Notes: generated by a model not told the origin, from the sequence alone. 64,000 nt of DNA from Janthinobacterium sp. 1_2014MBL_MicDiv (GCF_001865675.1 NZ_CP011319.1:620001-684000); one strand, 5' to 3'. Numbered from the stretch's first letter, positions 33,541-43,085 are shown. Made by a program: numbers and translations.

Positions 33541-36015
33541 CTACCACTTCGGCGTGTACTTCAGGGTGAACTGCACATTGCGCGGGTCGCCATAGTAGTT
33601 ATTCGAACCCGTGTTGTTGTAGGCCGGGATGATGTAGCTCTTGTCGAAGACGTTGTTGACATTGAGCGACAGGGCTACTTGCGGCGTGGCTTGCCAGGCC
33701 ATGCGTGCATTCCAGATCGAGAAGCCGGCAACCTTGAACGTGTACCCGGTATCGACCGTATGGCTTTGCGTATTGACGCCGGCGCCCACGCTGAACTTGT
33801 CCCAGGCGCCGGGCAGGGTGTAGCTGGACCACACGCGCAGCATGTGCTTCGGCGTCCAGGTGGAAAAGGCCTTGCCCTGATTGTCCGGGTCGCTCAGGTA
33901 GGTCGTCGTCGTATAGGCGTAGCCGGCCGACAGTTGCAGGCCGCGCGCCACTTCGCCCGACACTTCCGCTTCCAGGCCCTGGCTGCGCACCTTGCCCGAG
34001 GCGCGCGAGCAGTACTGCCCATCGCACGCGAGGTCGGCGGCATAGTCGGTGACGGCGCGGTTCTTGTGGTCGTAACGGAACACGGCCAGCGAGGTGTTGA
34101 CCTTGCCATCCAGCAGTTCCCCCTTGATGCCTGCCTCGTAGTTGGTGCCCGTGATGGGCTTGAGGACCTTGCCTTGTATATCGCGGTTGCTTTGTGGCGT
34201 GAAAATGTCGGCATAGCTGGCGTAGGCCGACCATTGCGGATCGAGCGCGTAGATCAGTGCCGCCGACGGCGTGAACTTGGCGGTGGTGTTGATTTGTTCG
34301 CCGGGACCTTCGGGCGTCGCGTACAGGAAGTCATACCAGCTGAAGCGGCCGCCCAGCACGGTTTTCAGCTTGTTCGTCAACTGGCCGTTCCAGCTGCCAT
34401 ACAGGCCTTTCTGGCGTATTTCGTAGGTGCTGACGGGACGCACGCCGCGTGCGGCGATGCTGTCGAGGTCTTGCCATGGACGGTTGTGCCTGATGTTGAA
34501 GACGTCCGCACCGGATTCCCAGGCGCGGGCATAGACGTCGTCCGACGCCATCGTGACATAGCTGGCGCCCACGAGGATTTCCTGCGCGATGCCCAGGCCG
34601 TCGACTTTGCCGCGTACGTAGCTATCGATGCCGCGCTTGCGGTTGTCGAAATCCATGCCAAAGTCGCCATAGCGTGCGCCGCTGCCGTCGGGATTGATGG
34701 GCATGGCCACGCGCTGGTGCACTGAGCTGGTGTTTTCCTTCATGTTCACGGCGGATGCCTTCAGGCTCCACTGGCTGTTGAAGTGGTGTTCCAGGTCGAG
34801 GTAGACATTGGTTTGCCTGGCCTCGCTGCGGTTCCAGTCGGCGCCCGTGAAGGTGGAGCGAGGCAAGTTCAACGCACTGCCGTCCGTATAGCGGGGCAGG
34901 CCGATGAAGGTGGGGCGGCCGTGGTCGTTGACGTTGCTGATGGCCAGGCCGAGGGTGGTGGCGGGTCCCAGGTCATAGTCGAGCGCCGCGTACAGGGTGC
35001 GGTTCTTGCTCCACACCTGATCGATGAAGGAGTGGGTATCGTCTTCATCGACGATGGCCCGTCCGCGCAGGCTGCCTTCCGCATTCAGCGGGCTGCTGAT
35101 GTCGACTTGGGCGCCATAGTGGTCCCAGGAGCCGGCGCGCCCTGTCAGCGTGACCGCGCGCGTGGCCAGCGGGCGCTTGCGCGCTAGGCTGACGGAGCCG
35201 CCCGGGCTGCCCGTGCCGACCAGCATGCCCGAGGCGCCGCGCAGCACTTCCAGGCGGTCGTAGATGACCATGTTTTCCTGGCCCCAGTTACCCAGCGCGT
35301 AGGTGTTGCGGTCGATCGGCACGCCATCGTACTGCCACTGGTCGATCTGGAAGCCGCGCGCCGTGATCACCACGCCCGGTCCCACGCCATGCACGCCGAC
35401 CACGCCGGTGACGTTGTTGACGGCTTCGCGCAAGTCCGTGATGCCCTGGTCGTCCAGGCGCTGGCGCGTCAGCACGCTCACCGATTGCGGGATGTCCTTC
35501 ATCGACTGTTCGCCCTTGCCGATGGTGAGCTTGCGCGCCGTGTAGGAGCCGCTGCCTTCGGTGGTGGCGCCCTGTTCGGCCTGGCCGACGATGGTAATCG
35601 ATGGCATGGTGCGCTCGGCAGCCGAGGCGGAGGTGGCCGCCGCCGTGGGCGCGGTTGCCGGCGCGGCCACCAGCACATAGCCGGTCGGCGTCTTGCCGAT
35701 GACGTAGCCGCTGCCGCGCAGCAGCGCGGCGAAACCGTCATCGATGGCGTAATTGCCCTGCAGGCCGGCCGTGCTCAAGCCTTGCACCTTGGCTGCATCG
35801 ATGACGATGGACACGCCCGCCTGCTGCGCATAGCGGTTCAGGGCGCCAGCCAGCGGGCCGGCGGGAATGCTGTAGCTGGCGGTGGCAGCCGCCGTTTGCG
35901 CAACTGCTTGCGCGTGCATGCCGGCACTTGCCAGCAGCAGGGCGGCCAGGGCCAGCGGGCGCAAACGCGTGCGCAAGGGGTTCTGGGACGAAACGGGAAC
36001 GGCAGGAAGGTACAT
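33541..36015 (-). CDS. TonB-dependent siderophore receptor with signalling (STN) domain
   Basis: An 824-residue outer-membrane transporter. A signal peptide (about 1-40) is followed by an STN domain (about 46-97, PAGPLAGALNRYAQQAGVSI), a TonB-box-like ITIVGQ near residue 140, a plug domain and a 22-strand barrel ending in KYTPKW with the terminal aromatic residue. The STN domain marks it as a transducer that talks to the adjacent FecR protein. It resembles FhuE/FpvA/FoxA-type hydroxamate receptors; the actual siderophore is unknown and no siderophore synthesis genes are present. Confidence 0.9.
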   Translation of the reverse strand: MYLPAVPVSSQNPLRTRLRPLALAALLLASAGMHAQAVAQTAAATASYSIPAGPLAGALNRYAQQAGVSIVIDAAKVQGLSTAGLQGNYAIDDGFAALLRGSGYVIGKTPTGYVLVAAPATAPTAAATSASAAERTMPSITIVGQAEQGATTEGSGSYTARKLTIGKGEQSMKDIPQSVSVLTRQRLDDQGITDLREAVNNVTGVVGVHGVGPGVVITARGFQIDQWQYDGVPIDRNTYALGNWGQENMVIYDRLEVLRGASGMLVGTGSPGGSVSLARKRPLATRAVTLTGRAGSWDHYGAQVDISSPLNAEGSLRGRAIVDEDDTHSFIDQVWSKNRTLYAALDYDLGPATTLGLAISNVNDHGRPTFIGLPRYTDGSALNLPRSTFTGADWNRSEARQTNVYLDLEHHFNSQWSLKASAVNMKENTSSVHQRVAMPINPDGSGARYGDFGMDFDNRKRGIDSYVRGKVDGLGIAQEILVGASYVTMASDDVYARAWESGADVFNIRHNRPWQDLDSIAARGVRPVSTYEIRQKGLYGSWNGQLTNKLKTVLGGRFSWYDFLYATPEGPGEQINTTAKFTPSAALIYALDPQWSAYASYADIFTPQSNRDIQGKVLKPITGTNYEAGIKGELLDGKVNTSLAVFRYDHKNRAVTDYAADLACDGQYCSRASGKVRSQGLEAEVSGEVARGLQLSAGYAYTTTTYLSDPDNQGKAFSTWTPKHMLRVWSSYTLPGAWDKFSVGAGVNTQSHTVDTGYTFKVAGFSIWNARMAWQATPQVALSLNVNNVFDKSYIIPAYNNTGSNNYYGDPRNVQFTLKYTPKW

Positions 36016-36096
36016 GGTGACAGCCTTTTTTGAATGATCTCAGCTGCCTTGACGCACGAGATGCGCAAAGTGGAACCGTGCATGCAAAGTTTTTAT

Positions 36097-37101
36097 TTAT
36101 TTTTTGGCGGCGCCGCCGGCGGGCGCGTCCACCATCACCAGGTAGCGCGTCAGCATGCGGATGCGCAGCTGCGGGAAATTGTCGATCAGCAACTGCAGCG
36201 CCTTGTCGGTGTCGTCCAGCGGCAGCACGGCCGCCACGCGGATGCCGGCGATCTGCGTGCGGTCGTAATGCAGCTGGCCGGGGCGGTGGCGCGCCAGTTC
36301 GTCCAGCACCTCGGCCAGCGGCTGGTCGTCGACCACCAGCTGGTGCGCGCGCCACGCGTCCTGCACGCTGGCCGCATCGATGGCGGTCAGTGGCCCCACG
36401 CCATCGGACGTGATGCGCGCGCGCTGGCCTGCCTGCACCACGGTGGCCGGATGCTGCGCTACCTGCGCCGACACTTTCGATTCCAGCATGCTCAATATCG
36501 TGGCGCCGTCGTCCCTGCGCACCGTGAAGCGCGTGCCGAGCGCGCGGATCGCCGCCTGGCCACTGTCGACGATGAAGGGGCGCTGCGCATCCTTGGCGAC
36601 GTCGACGAGGATGTCGCCACGCACCAGTTCCACATGCCGTTCGCCCGCGCTGAAATGCACGTTGACGGCGCTGTGGCTGCCCAGGGTCAGGCGGCTGCCG
36701 TCGGCCAGGGTGTGCGTGCGCCATTGACCGGTGGGGCTGCGCAGGTCGGCCAGCAGGTAGGCGGGGCGTTCGCTGGCGAGCATGGCGGTTGTCAGCACCA
36801 GCACGGCCACGGCGCCGGCGGCGGCCAGCTGGCGCAGGCGCTGGCGGGGACGCTTGGGCGCGATGGCGGCCAGCGCGGCGCGCGCGGGGCGGTGGTCGCC
36901 GCCGGCCGGTGCGCGCACGGCGCTCAACTGGCCCAGCAGGTTTTCCATGCCGGCCGCCGCCGTCGCATGCAGCGGATCGGCTGCCTTCCACGCCGCGTAG
37001 CCGGCCCGCGCCTGTTCGCGCTCGGCCGGGTCGTCCGCGCTCAGCTGCACGATCCAGTGTGCGGCCTGTTCGGCGGCGACATCCGTGCGCGCGCTGCTCA
37101 T
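36097..37101 (-). CDS. fecR: FecR-type anti-sigma factor / signal relay
   Basis: I start at the ATG at 37101, which overlaps the sigma-factor stop as ATGA. The 334-residue protein has a cytoplasmic DUF4880 domain (AEQAAHWIVQLSADDPAE), a single membrane helix (about 110-125, AVAVLVLTTAMLA), a periplasmic FecR domain (GDILVDVAKDAQRPFIVDSG) and a C-terminal STN-like domain. It should receive the receptor signal in the periplasm and control FecI in the cytoplasm. Confidence 0.9.
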   Translation of the reverse strand: MSSARTDVAAEQAAHWIVQLSADDPAEREQARAGYAAWKAADPLHATAAAGMENLLGQLSAVRAPAGGDHRPARAALAAIAPKRPRQRLRQLAAAGAVAVLVLTTAMLASERPAYLLADLRSPTGQWRTHTLADGSRLTLGSHSAVNVHFSAGERHVELVRGDILVDVAKDAQRPFIVDSGQAAIRALGTRFTVRRDDGATILSMLESKVSAQVAQHPATVVQAGQRARITSDGVGPLTAIDAASVQDAWRAHQLVVDDQPLAEVLDELARHRPGQLHYDRTQIAGIRVAAVLPLDDTDKALQLLIDNFPQLRIRMLTRYLVMVDAPAGGAAKK

Positions 37102-37625
37102 GCCGCCATACCGGGACAGGCGTGGCGGCATGCCAGCAAGGCTTGCACCAGGTATTTTTGCACCATGCGCGTGGAGACGTTCAGCTGCGCCGCCACCGCC
37201 GCCTGCGGCTGCTCTTCCAGGTAGTGCAGCAAGAAGGCGTCGCGCGCCTTGGCATTCACGCCGGCCAGCGCGCCGGCGATCTGCTCGAGCGCCTGCATGG
37301 CCATCAGGATCTCGTCCGGCGACGGCGCGCCGGGCAGGCTGTCGGCCAGCGCGGCCAGTTCCGCCAGGTAGGCGCGCTCGAGCAGCTGCCGGCGCGCGCG
37401 GTCGAGCAGCAGGCGCTTCGCCGTCGTCGACAGGTAGGCGCGCGGTTCGCGCATGCCGAACAGCGCATCGCGCGAGGCGATGATGCGCAAAAACGTGTCT
37501 TGCGCCACGTCGGCCGCGCCGTGCGGGCAACTGAGCTTGCGGCGCAGCCAGCCCACCAGCCAGCCGTGATGCTCGCTGTAGAGCGACTGCACTTGCTGTT
37601 GCAGGCTGGACGGGATGGTGGACAT
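37098..37625 (-). CDS. fecI: FecI-type ECF RNA polymerase sigma factor
   Basis: A 175-residue sigma factor with region 2 (AADVAQDTFLRIIASRDALF) and region 4 (AVAAQLNVSTRMVQKYLVQAL). The ATG at 37625 is chosen because an upstream extension would run through the Fur box. It should direct transcription of the receptor gene when the receptor is occupied. The gene order sigma-FecR-receptor is the standard iron-starvation signalling set. Confidence 0.92.
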   Translation of the reverse strand: MSTIPSSLQQQVQSLYSEHHGWLVGWLRRKLSCPHGAADVAQDTFLRIIASRDALFGMREPRAYLSTTAKRLLLDRARRQLLERAYLAELAALADSLPGAPSPDEILMAMQALEQIAGALAGVNAKARDAFLLHYLEEQPQAAVAAQLNVSTRMVQKYLVQALLACRHACPGMAA

Positions 37626-37646
37626 GGCGGGCGGGCAAAAACTATA

Positions 37647-37665
37647 AATGAGAATTATTCTCATT
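37647..37665. promoter_or_regulatory. Fur box upstream of the ECF sigma gene
   Basis: AATGAGAAT and ATTCTCATT flank a single T, a perfect 19-base palindrome that agrees well with the Fur consensus of alternating GATAAT-like units. It lies 22 bases upstream of the start codon, so iron-loaded Fur should shut off fecI and through it the whole cluster. Confidence 0.88.
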
Positions 37666-37810
37666 GTAATCGCTGGCGCCGTCCCGCGACAATCCCTAAT
37701 GGATGCGGAGGGCGCAGGTGTTGCGTGCAGGCCGCAATGTGGCACGCGCTGAAATGAAAAAACCCGCCGCTGCACGAGGCAGGGGCGGGTTGATCAATAC
37801 TGCAAATTCT

Positions 37811-37887
37811 TGGTGGTGATAGGTGGACTTGAACCACCGACCCCAGCATTATGAATGCTGTGCTCTAACCAACTGAGCTATATCACC
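37811..37887 (-). tRNA. tRNA-Met (CAT), copy 1
   Basis: A complete cloverleaf on the minus strand: acceptor GGTGATA/TATCACC, D arm with GCTCAGTTGG, anticodon loop TTCATAA, T arm GGTTCAAGTCC, and an encoded CCA (37811-37813). The pattern fits elongator tRNA-Met; a lysidine-modified tRNA-Ile with CAT is less likely from the acceptor and D-arm sequence. Confidence 0.93.
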
Positions 37888-37968
37888 AAACAGACCGGTT
37901 CGCACCGGATGCTGGTTATACAACAATGGCCCAGTTTGACTGCCGCTGGGCCATTGCCGATTGTTCTT

Positions 37969-38045
37969 TGGTGGTGATAGGTGGACTTGAACCACCGACC
38001 CCAGCATTATGAATGCTGTGCTCTAACCAACTGAGCTATATCACC
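37969..38045 (-). tRNA. tRNA-Met (CAT), copy 2
   Basis: All 77 bases appear identical to copy 1, including the encoded CCA, with a 158-base repeat distance. A long inverted repeat (CAATGGCCCAG and CTGGGCCATTG, 37924-37957) lies between the copies and may separate or process the transcript. Both copies are downstream of miaA in the same direction. Confidence 0.93.
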
Positions 38046-38136
38046 CAACAGCCGAGCATTATCCAGTCTTCTGTTTTCCTTGTCAATGCCGGCGCAAAAA
38101 AATGTGCGGATTTTTCTGCGTGCGCATCGGCGGTGG

Positions 38137-39084
38137 TTACTTTAGCAAGGGCTGGATCTGCGCTAGCATGGACGAGGCCGGATCGGCGCCCAGGCAGTCG
38201 ATGACGATGCGTTCCGGCATGGAGCGCAGCCAGGTCAGCTGGCGTTTGGCCAGCTGGCGCGTGGCGATGATGCCCGTCTCGCGCAAGGCGGCGCGGTCGA
38301 TGCGGCCATCGAGGTATTCCCAGGCCTGGCGGTAGCCCACGCAGCGCATCGACGGCAGGCCCGGATGCAGGTCGCCGCGGCGGCGCAGCTGCTCCACTTC
38401 ATCGAGCAAGGCGTCGTCTTTCAGCATGAGGTCGAAGCGCGTGGCGATGCGCGCGTGCAGCACGGCGCGGTCCGACGGTTCCAGCGCGAACGACTGCAGC
38501 TGGAACGGCAGCACGGTCTTTTCGCGGCGGTCCAGCAGGGCCGACATGGGCTGGCCGGACAGGGCGATGATTTCCAGCGCGCGGCCGATGCGCTGCGCAT
38601 CGGCCGGCGCCAGACGCGCGGCCGTGACGGGATCCTGCTCTGCCAGGCGCGCATGCATGGCGGGCCAGCCGATGGCGGCGGCGTCCTCTTCCAGCTGGGC
38701 GCGCAGCGCGGGATCGGCGCCGGGCAAATCGTCGAGGCCATCGGCCAGGCCCTTGAAGTACAGCATGGTGCCGCCGACGAGCAGCGGCAGCTTGCCGCGC
38801 GCCGTGATCTCCGTCACCAGGCGCAGGGTGTCGTTGCGGAACTGCGCCACCGAATACGCATCGAGCGGGTCGATGATGTCGATCAGGTGATGGGGGACGG
38901 CCGCCAGTTCTTCCGCCGTCGGCTTGGCCGTGCCGATATCCATGCCCCGGTAGACGAGGGCGGAATCGACGGAAATGATCTCGGACGGGATGGCCTGCGC
39001 GATGGCCAGCGCGCTGGCCGTCTTGCCGCTGGCCGTGGGGCCCATGATGGCGACGGCCAGGGGGAGGTGTGGAGTGTTTTGCAT
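38137..39084 (-). CDS. miaA: tRNA dimethylallyltransferase
   Basis: MiaA adds the isopentenyl group to A37 of tRNAs reading codons beginning with U; MiaB, encoded at 13831, then adds the methylthio group. The 315-residue protein has the P-loop GPTASGKT at 15-22 and the SVDSALVYRGMDIGTAKPT segment. It follows mutL after a short gap that contains REP-like repeats. Confidence 0.96.
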   Translation of the reverse strand: MQNTPHLPLAVAIMGPTASGKTASALAIAQAIPSEIISVDSALVYRGMDIGTAKPTAEELAAVPHHLIDIIDPLDAYSVAQFRNDTLRLVTEITARGKLPLLVGGTMLYFKGLADGLDDLPGADPALRAQLEEDAAAIGWPAMHARLAEQDPVTAARLAPADAQRIGRALEIIALSGQPMSALLDRREKTVLPFQLQSFALEPSDRAVLHARIATRFDLMLKDDALLDEVEQLRRRGDLHPGLPSMRCVGYRQAWEYLDGRIDRAALRETGIIATRQLAKRQLTWLRSMPERIVIDCLGADPASSMLAQIQPLLK

Positions 39085-39110
39085 GTTGACTCTTGTAAGG
39101 TGGTGCGTAG

Positions 39111-39182
39111 GTGGGCTTGGCGCAAGCGCAAGCCGACGTGATGCCGCCGCTGCAGTCTCGGATGACGCTGCGCTAATCCGAC
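39111..39182. repeat. Two degenerate REP-like hairpins
   Basis: GTGGGCTTG...CAAGCCGAC (39111-39137) and TCGGATGACGCTGCGCTAATCCGA (about 39158-39182, shown here with an interrupted left arm) fill the mutL-miaA gap. They are diverged members of the family seen at 3608. Confidence 0.65.
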
Positions 39183-39189
39183 CTGCTGT

Positions 39190-41088
39190 TTACTGGCCGC
39201 GCAGGAACAGCTTGTCCAGCGCGTTGATCTCGACCTGCACCCACGTCGGCCGACCGTGGTTGCACTGGTCGGCGCGTTCCGTGCTCTCCATCTGGCGCAG
39301 GAGGGCGTTCATTTCCTGTACCGACAGGATGCGGTTGGCGCGCACGGCCGTGTGGCAGGCCAGGGTGCCCAGCAATTCGTTCTGGCGCTCGATCAGCACG
39401 CGCGAGCCGCCGTATTCGCGCACGTCGCGCAGCACGTCGCGCGCCAGGGTCTGTGCGTCGGCGTTCTTCAGCAGGGTCGGCACGGAACGCACGGCCAGGG
39501 TGGTGGGCGAGAGGGCGGCGATGTCGAAGCCCAGCGCTTTCAGCGTGTCCTGGTTTTCATTCGCCGTCGACACCTCGATGGCGTCCGCGTAGAACGTCAC
39601 GGGAATCAGCAGCGACTGCACCTGCATGTCCTGGCCCGACACCTGCGCCTGCAGCGCGTTTTTCAGCTGTTCGTACAGGATGCGCTCGTGCGCGGCGTGC
39701 ATGTCGACCAGCACCAGTCCCTTGGTGTTCTGCGCCAGGATATAGATGCCGTGCAGCTGGGCCAGGGCGAAGCCCAGCGGATATTCTTCGCGCGCCATCG
39801 CTTCGGGCGAGGCGATGTAGGGCTCCACCTGCGTGACCGGCGAGGATGCGCTGCCGCCACCGAACAGGGCGCCATACGCGGATGTGTCCTGCGCCACGCC
39901 CGGCGCATCGGCAAAGAAGGGGCGGGCCGCGCCGGGCGTGGCCGGCGCAAAGGTGTTCGTAAACTGCGCGCCGAACGAGGTTTGCGTCTGTTCGCGGCGC
40001 CAGATGCCGGGGCCGCCCGCGCCGCTGTCGCCACTCAGGGTGGAGGCGGCAGGCAGGGGCGCCGGCACGCTGCCGAAGGCCGTGGCCGACGTCTGCGCCA
40101 GCGCGCGCTGCACCGCGTGGAAGACGAACTGGTGCACGGAACGGCTGTCGCGGAAGCGTACTTCGATCTTCGACGGGTGCACGTTGACGTCCACCAGGGC
40201 CGGGTCGAGGTCGAGCGCCAGCACATAGGACGGGAAGCGGTCGCCGTGCAGCACATCCTGGTACGCCATGCGCACGGCGTGCACCAGCAGCTTGTCGCGC
40301 ACGAAGCGCCCGTTGACATAAAAGAACTGGCCATCGGCGCGCGCCTTGGACGCCGTCGGCAGGCCGGCGAAGCCGTGCAGGCGCAAGGTGCCGGCCGATT
40401 CGTCCAGCGCCAGGCGCGCCTCGGCAAAATCGTTGCCGAGGATGTGGGCGCTGCGCTTGGCCAGCTCGCTGATATTCCACTGGTCGATGGTGCGCCCGTT
40501 GTGCGACAGCGAGAACGAGACGTCGGGCCGCGCCAGCGCGATGCGGCGCACGACTTCGGCGCAGTGGCCGTATTCCGTCTGTTCCGACTTCAAAAACTTG
40601 CGCCGCGCGGGCGTATTGAAATACAGGTCTTGCACGTCCACCGTGGTGCCGTGCGCGCCCGACGACGGCGAAACGCTGCCATTGTGCGAGCCGACGATTT
40701 CCCACGCGTGGGCCGCATCGGCCGTGCGCGAAGTCAGGGTGACGGCGGCCACGGAGGCAATGGACGCCAGCGCCTCGCCGCGAAAACCCAGCGTGCCCAC
40801 GTTTTCCAGGTCGCTCAGCGAGGCGATTTTCGAGGTGGCGTGGCGCGCCAGGGCCAGCGGCAACTGCTCCTTGTCGATGCCGCGCCCGTTGTCGGTGATG
40901 GCGATGCGTTTCACGCCGCCTTCTTCCAGGCGCACGGTAATTTGCGTGGCGCCCGAGTCGAGCGCGTTTTCCAGCAGCTCCTTGACCACGGCCGATGGCC
41001 GCTCGACCACCTCGCCGGCGGCGATTTGCGAAATCAACTGGTCAGGCAAGGCCTGGATCGGGCGGTGGGGCGTGATGGGAGCGTTCAT
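39190..41088 (-). CDS. mutL: DNA mismatch repair protein MutL
   Basis: MutL links MutS mismatch recognition to downstream repair. I start at the ATG at 41088 (MNAPITPHRPIQALPDQL), giving 632 residues. The GHKL ATPase motifs are clear: ELLENALDSGA, DNGRGI and GFRGEALASI. A variable linker precedes the C-terminal dimerisation domain (GFALAQLHGIYILAQN). The endonuclease motif DQHA(X)2E(X)4E is represented by DMHAAHERILYE, so nicking activity is doubtful, as in E. coli-like MutL. Confidence 0.96.
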   Translation of the reverse strand: MNAPITPHRPIQALPDQLISQIAAGEVVERPSAVVKELLENALDSGATQITVRLEEGGVKRIAITDNGRGIDKEQLPLALARHATSKIASLSDLENVGTLGFRGEALASIASVAAVTLTSRTADAAHAWEIVGSHNGSVSPSSGAHGTTVDVQDLYFNTPARRKFLKSEQTEYGHCAEVVRRIALARPDVSFSLSHNGRTIDQWNISELAKRSAHILGNDFAEARLALDESAGTLRLHGFAGLPTASKARADGQFFYVNGRFVRDKLLVHAVRMAYQDVLHGDRFPSYVLALDLDPALVDVNVHPSKIEVRFRDSRSVHQFVFHAVQRALAQTSATAFGSVPAPLPAASTLSGDSGAGGPGIWRREQTQTSFGAQFTNTFAPATPGAARPFFADAPGVAQDTSAYGALFGGGSASSPVTQVEPYIASPEAMAREEYPLGFALAQLHGIYILAQNTKGLVLVDMHAAHERILYEQLKNALQAQVSGQDMQVQSLLIPVTFYADAIEVSTANENQDTLKALGFDIAALSPTTLAVRSVPTLLKNADAQTLARDVLRDVREYGGSRVLIERQNELLGTLACHTAVRANRILSVQEMNALLRQMESTERADQCNHGRPTWVQVEINALDKLFLRGQ

Positions 41089-41160
41089 GCTGCGATTATA
41101 GCGGGTTCGCATCGGGAGGTCGGGCCGGGCCCGATGCTGCCGGCCCGCCTCCCTATGGAT

Positions 41161-42099
41161 TTACTTCGCCATTTCCCGCACCGGTATCGGCGCATTGCAC
41201 AGGTCGATGTGGCCGGCGGCGACCTTGCTCCATGGGCCGCCACGGTTGCGCTGGGCTTCCAGCACGGCCTGGTAGGCGGCGCTATCGGTGCGCATCACTT
41301 CCAGGTTGCTGCGCTGTGCCAACGGCACGTCGGCGGCCAGGCGGATCGCCTTGATCGGCACGTTTTTTTCGGGGCTGTCATAAAAGCCCATCGGGCCGGC
41401 GCCGCGCGGCAGCGTCGACAGCAGGGGCATGCCGGCGACGACGCGGCCGACGACGGTGATGTCGCGGTCCAGGTGGCGCGGCGACTGGCCGATGACGGCA
41501 TACAGCTCCGTGCCGCCGCCGCTGTCGCTGCCCGTGTCGCGCCCCACGCCCACGGTGGCATAGCAATGCGTGAGCCAGGCCGTGCCGCTTTTCGGGTCGC
41601 GCGCGGACGGGAAGCCGTTCGAATGCCCCACTTGCGGCGCATAGCCATCAGAGTCCGGCAGGCGCGTGAAGCTCTTGATGTTTTTCAGGGGCGCCGTGAA
41701 TTCGCCGGGCAGGGTGCGCTGGGCGTGCTGGATCGGCTTGGGATTCTTTTCGTTCGGATCGCCCCACTGCGCCACCCAGTTGTCCTGCGCGCGTGTGATG
41801 GCCAGGCCGTCGTAGTACTGCTCGGCCACCAGGGCCTTGATATTGGCCACGTGTTTCGGCGCGAAGTCGGGTGCCAGCTCCATCACCACGCGGCCTGCGG
41901 GAATTTCCAGGTACAGGGTATTGTTCGGGTCCAGCGGGCGCCAGTCGGACGGCTTCGAGGCCTTGATGGCGTCGGCAAGCGTCGCCTTGGCGGGCAGCTC
42001 GGCGGGCGCCTTGATCTGCACAGGCGCTGCGTGGGCGGACAGCTGGGCAAGGCCCAGCACGGTGGCCATGGTCAGGCCGTTCAGTGGATGCAGACGCAT
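41161..42099 (-). CDS. Secreted cyclophilin-type peptidyl-prolyl isomerase
   Basis: The ATG at 42099 has a GGAGAG Shine-Dalgarno and gives 312 residues with a signal peptide ending SAHA near residue 24. The cyclophilin domain spans most of the rest (LEIPAGRVVMELAPDFAPKHVANIKAL, then DRDITVVGRVVAGM). The usual catalytic arginine motif FHRVI is replaced by LAITRAQDNW, so activity may be altered. It is longer than PpiA-type proteins (about 190 residues) and resembles the longer cyclophilins of this family of bacteria. Confidence 0.8.
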   Translation of the reverse strand: MRLHPLNGLTMATVLGLAQLSAHAAPVQIKAPAELPAKATLADAIKASKPSDWRPLDPNNTLYLEIPAGRVVMELAPDFAPKHVANIKALVAEQYYDGLAITRAQDNWVAQWGDPNEKNPKPIQHAQRTLPGEFTAPLKNIKSFTRLPDSDGYAPQVGHSNGFPSARDPKSGTAWLTHCYATVGVGRDTGSDSGGGTELYAVIGQSPRHLDRDITVVGRVVAGMPLLSTLPRGAGPMGFYDSPEKNVPIKAIRLAADVPLAQRSNLEVMRTDSAAYQAVLEAQRNRGGPWSKVAAGHIDLCNAPIPVREMAK

Positions 42100-42370
42100 G
42101 TTGTACTCTCCTGGTCGGCGCGGATTGCGCCGGTCAGAAAGTGTATACCGGAATGGCAATATTTCGTTGGAAAAACATTGCAGGGCGCGTGCCTGGCATG
42201 CCGGGAGCACAGCCGGCCTGGGCACTTTGGCAGGCTCGTTCCTTAACCTTTACTTAAATTGCCGCGCGCGCAAGGGCGCCGCATAATTAATCAACAAATA
42301 TCGGGCCGGGGACTGCCGTTGCGCCGGCCGGGTGGTGTATGATTCCGCCGCTACCTTTAGGGAAAAATAT

Positions 42371-43021
42371 ATGGATTTTGTGCAATTCCTCGACATGATC
42401 GTGCATGTCGACAAGACGTTGGGTATCTTGATCGAGCAGTACGGCACCCTCGTGTATGCGGTGCTGTTCGCCATTATTTTTTGCGAAACAGGCCTCGTCG
42501 TGCTGTTTTTCTTCCCTGGGGACACCTTATTGTTTATCGCCGGCGCATTTTGCGCGACGGGACAGATGCACCTGGGCTTGTTGATCTTCCTGCTCGTCAC
42601 GGCCGCCATCACGGGCAACACGCTCAATTACTGGATAGGCGAGGCCATCGGGCAGAGGGTATTTACCCACGATTACCGCTGGATCAACAAGGATGCCATG
42701 CGCCGTACGCATGAATTCTTTGAAAAGCACGGCGGCAAGACCATCATCCTGGCCCGTTTCGTGCCGGTGGTGCGCACCTTTGCGCCGTTCGTCGCCGGTA
42801 TTTCCGACATGACGCATGCGCGCTTCCAGATGTACAACGTGACGGGCGCCCTGCTGTGGGTGGTGGGCCTGGTGACGGCCGGTTACTTCTTCGGCAATAT
42901 CCCGTGGATCCGCGACCACCTGACCCTGATCGTCCTGATCGGCGTGGGCGCCGCTGTCGTGCCGGTGGTGCTGGGCGGCATGTGGAAGCTCTACAAGCGC
43001 ATGGTCGGCAAGTCGGCGTAA
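42371..43021 (+). CDS. DedA-family membrane protein
   Basis: The ATG at 42371 gives 216 residues. DedA/SNARE-associated proteins are undecaprenyl-phosphate or lipid flippases; which lipid applies here is unknown. The family motifs FFPGDTLLFIAGAFCA and ARFVPVVRTFAPFVAGIS, with conserved arginines, are present, plus about five membrane segments. It is followed by a large hairpin. Confidence 0.9.
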   Translation: MDFVQFLDMIVHVDKTLGILIEQYGTLVYAVLFAIIFCETGLVVLFFFPGDTLLFIAGAFCATGQMHLGLLIFLLVTAAITGNTLNYWIGEAIGQRVFTHDYRWINKDAMRRTHEFFEKHGGKTIILARFVPVVRTFAPFVAGISDMTHARFQMYNVTGALLWVVGLVTAGYFFGNIPWIRDHLTLIVLIGVGAAVVPVVLGGMWKLYKRMVGKSA

Positions 43022-43030
43022 TTGCCGCAA

Positions 43031-43085
43031 GGATCCAGGGCAAGCACGCTGCGGCGCCGTCCGCAGCTGGCCCTGGATCCTGTTT
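43031..43085 (+). terminator. Large hairpin terminator after the DedA gene
   Basis: GGATCCAGGG (43031-43040) and CCCTGGATCC (43071-43080) enclose a second stem, CTGCGG/CCGCAG, followed by a T-rich stretch. It is a perfect outer stem of 10 bases. Confidence 0.75.

Noticed and set aside
39256..42246. 996-codon open frame on the plus strand across mutL and the cyclophilin gene
   Set aside because: It is an antisense shadow of conserved genes, has no Shine-Dalgarno and no domain-like content.
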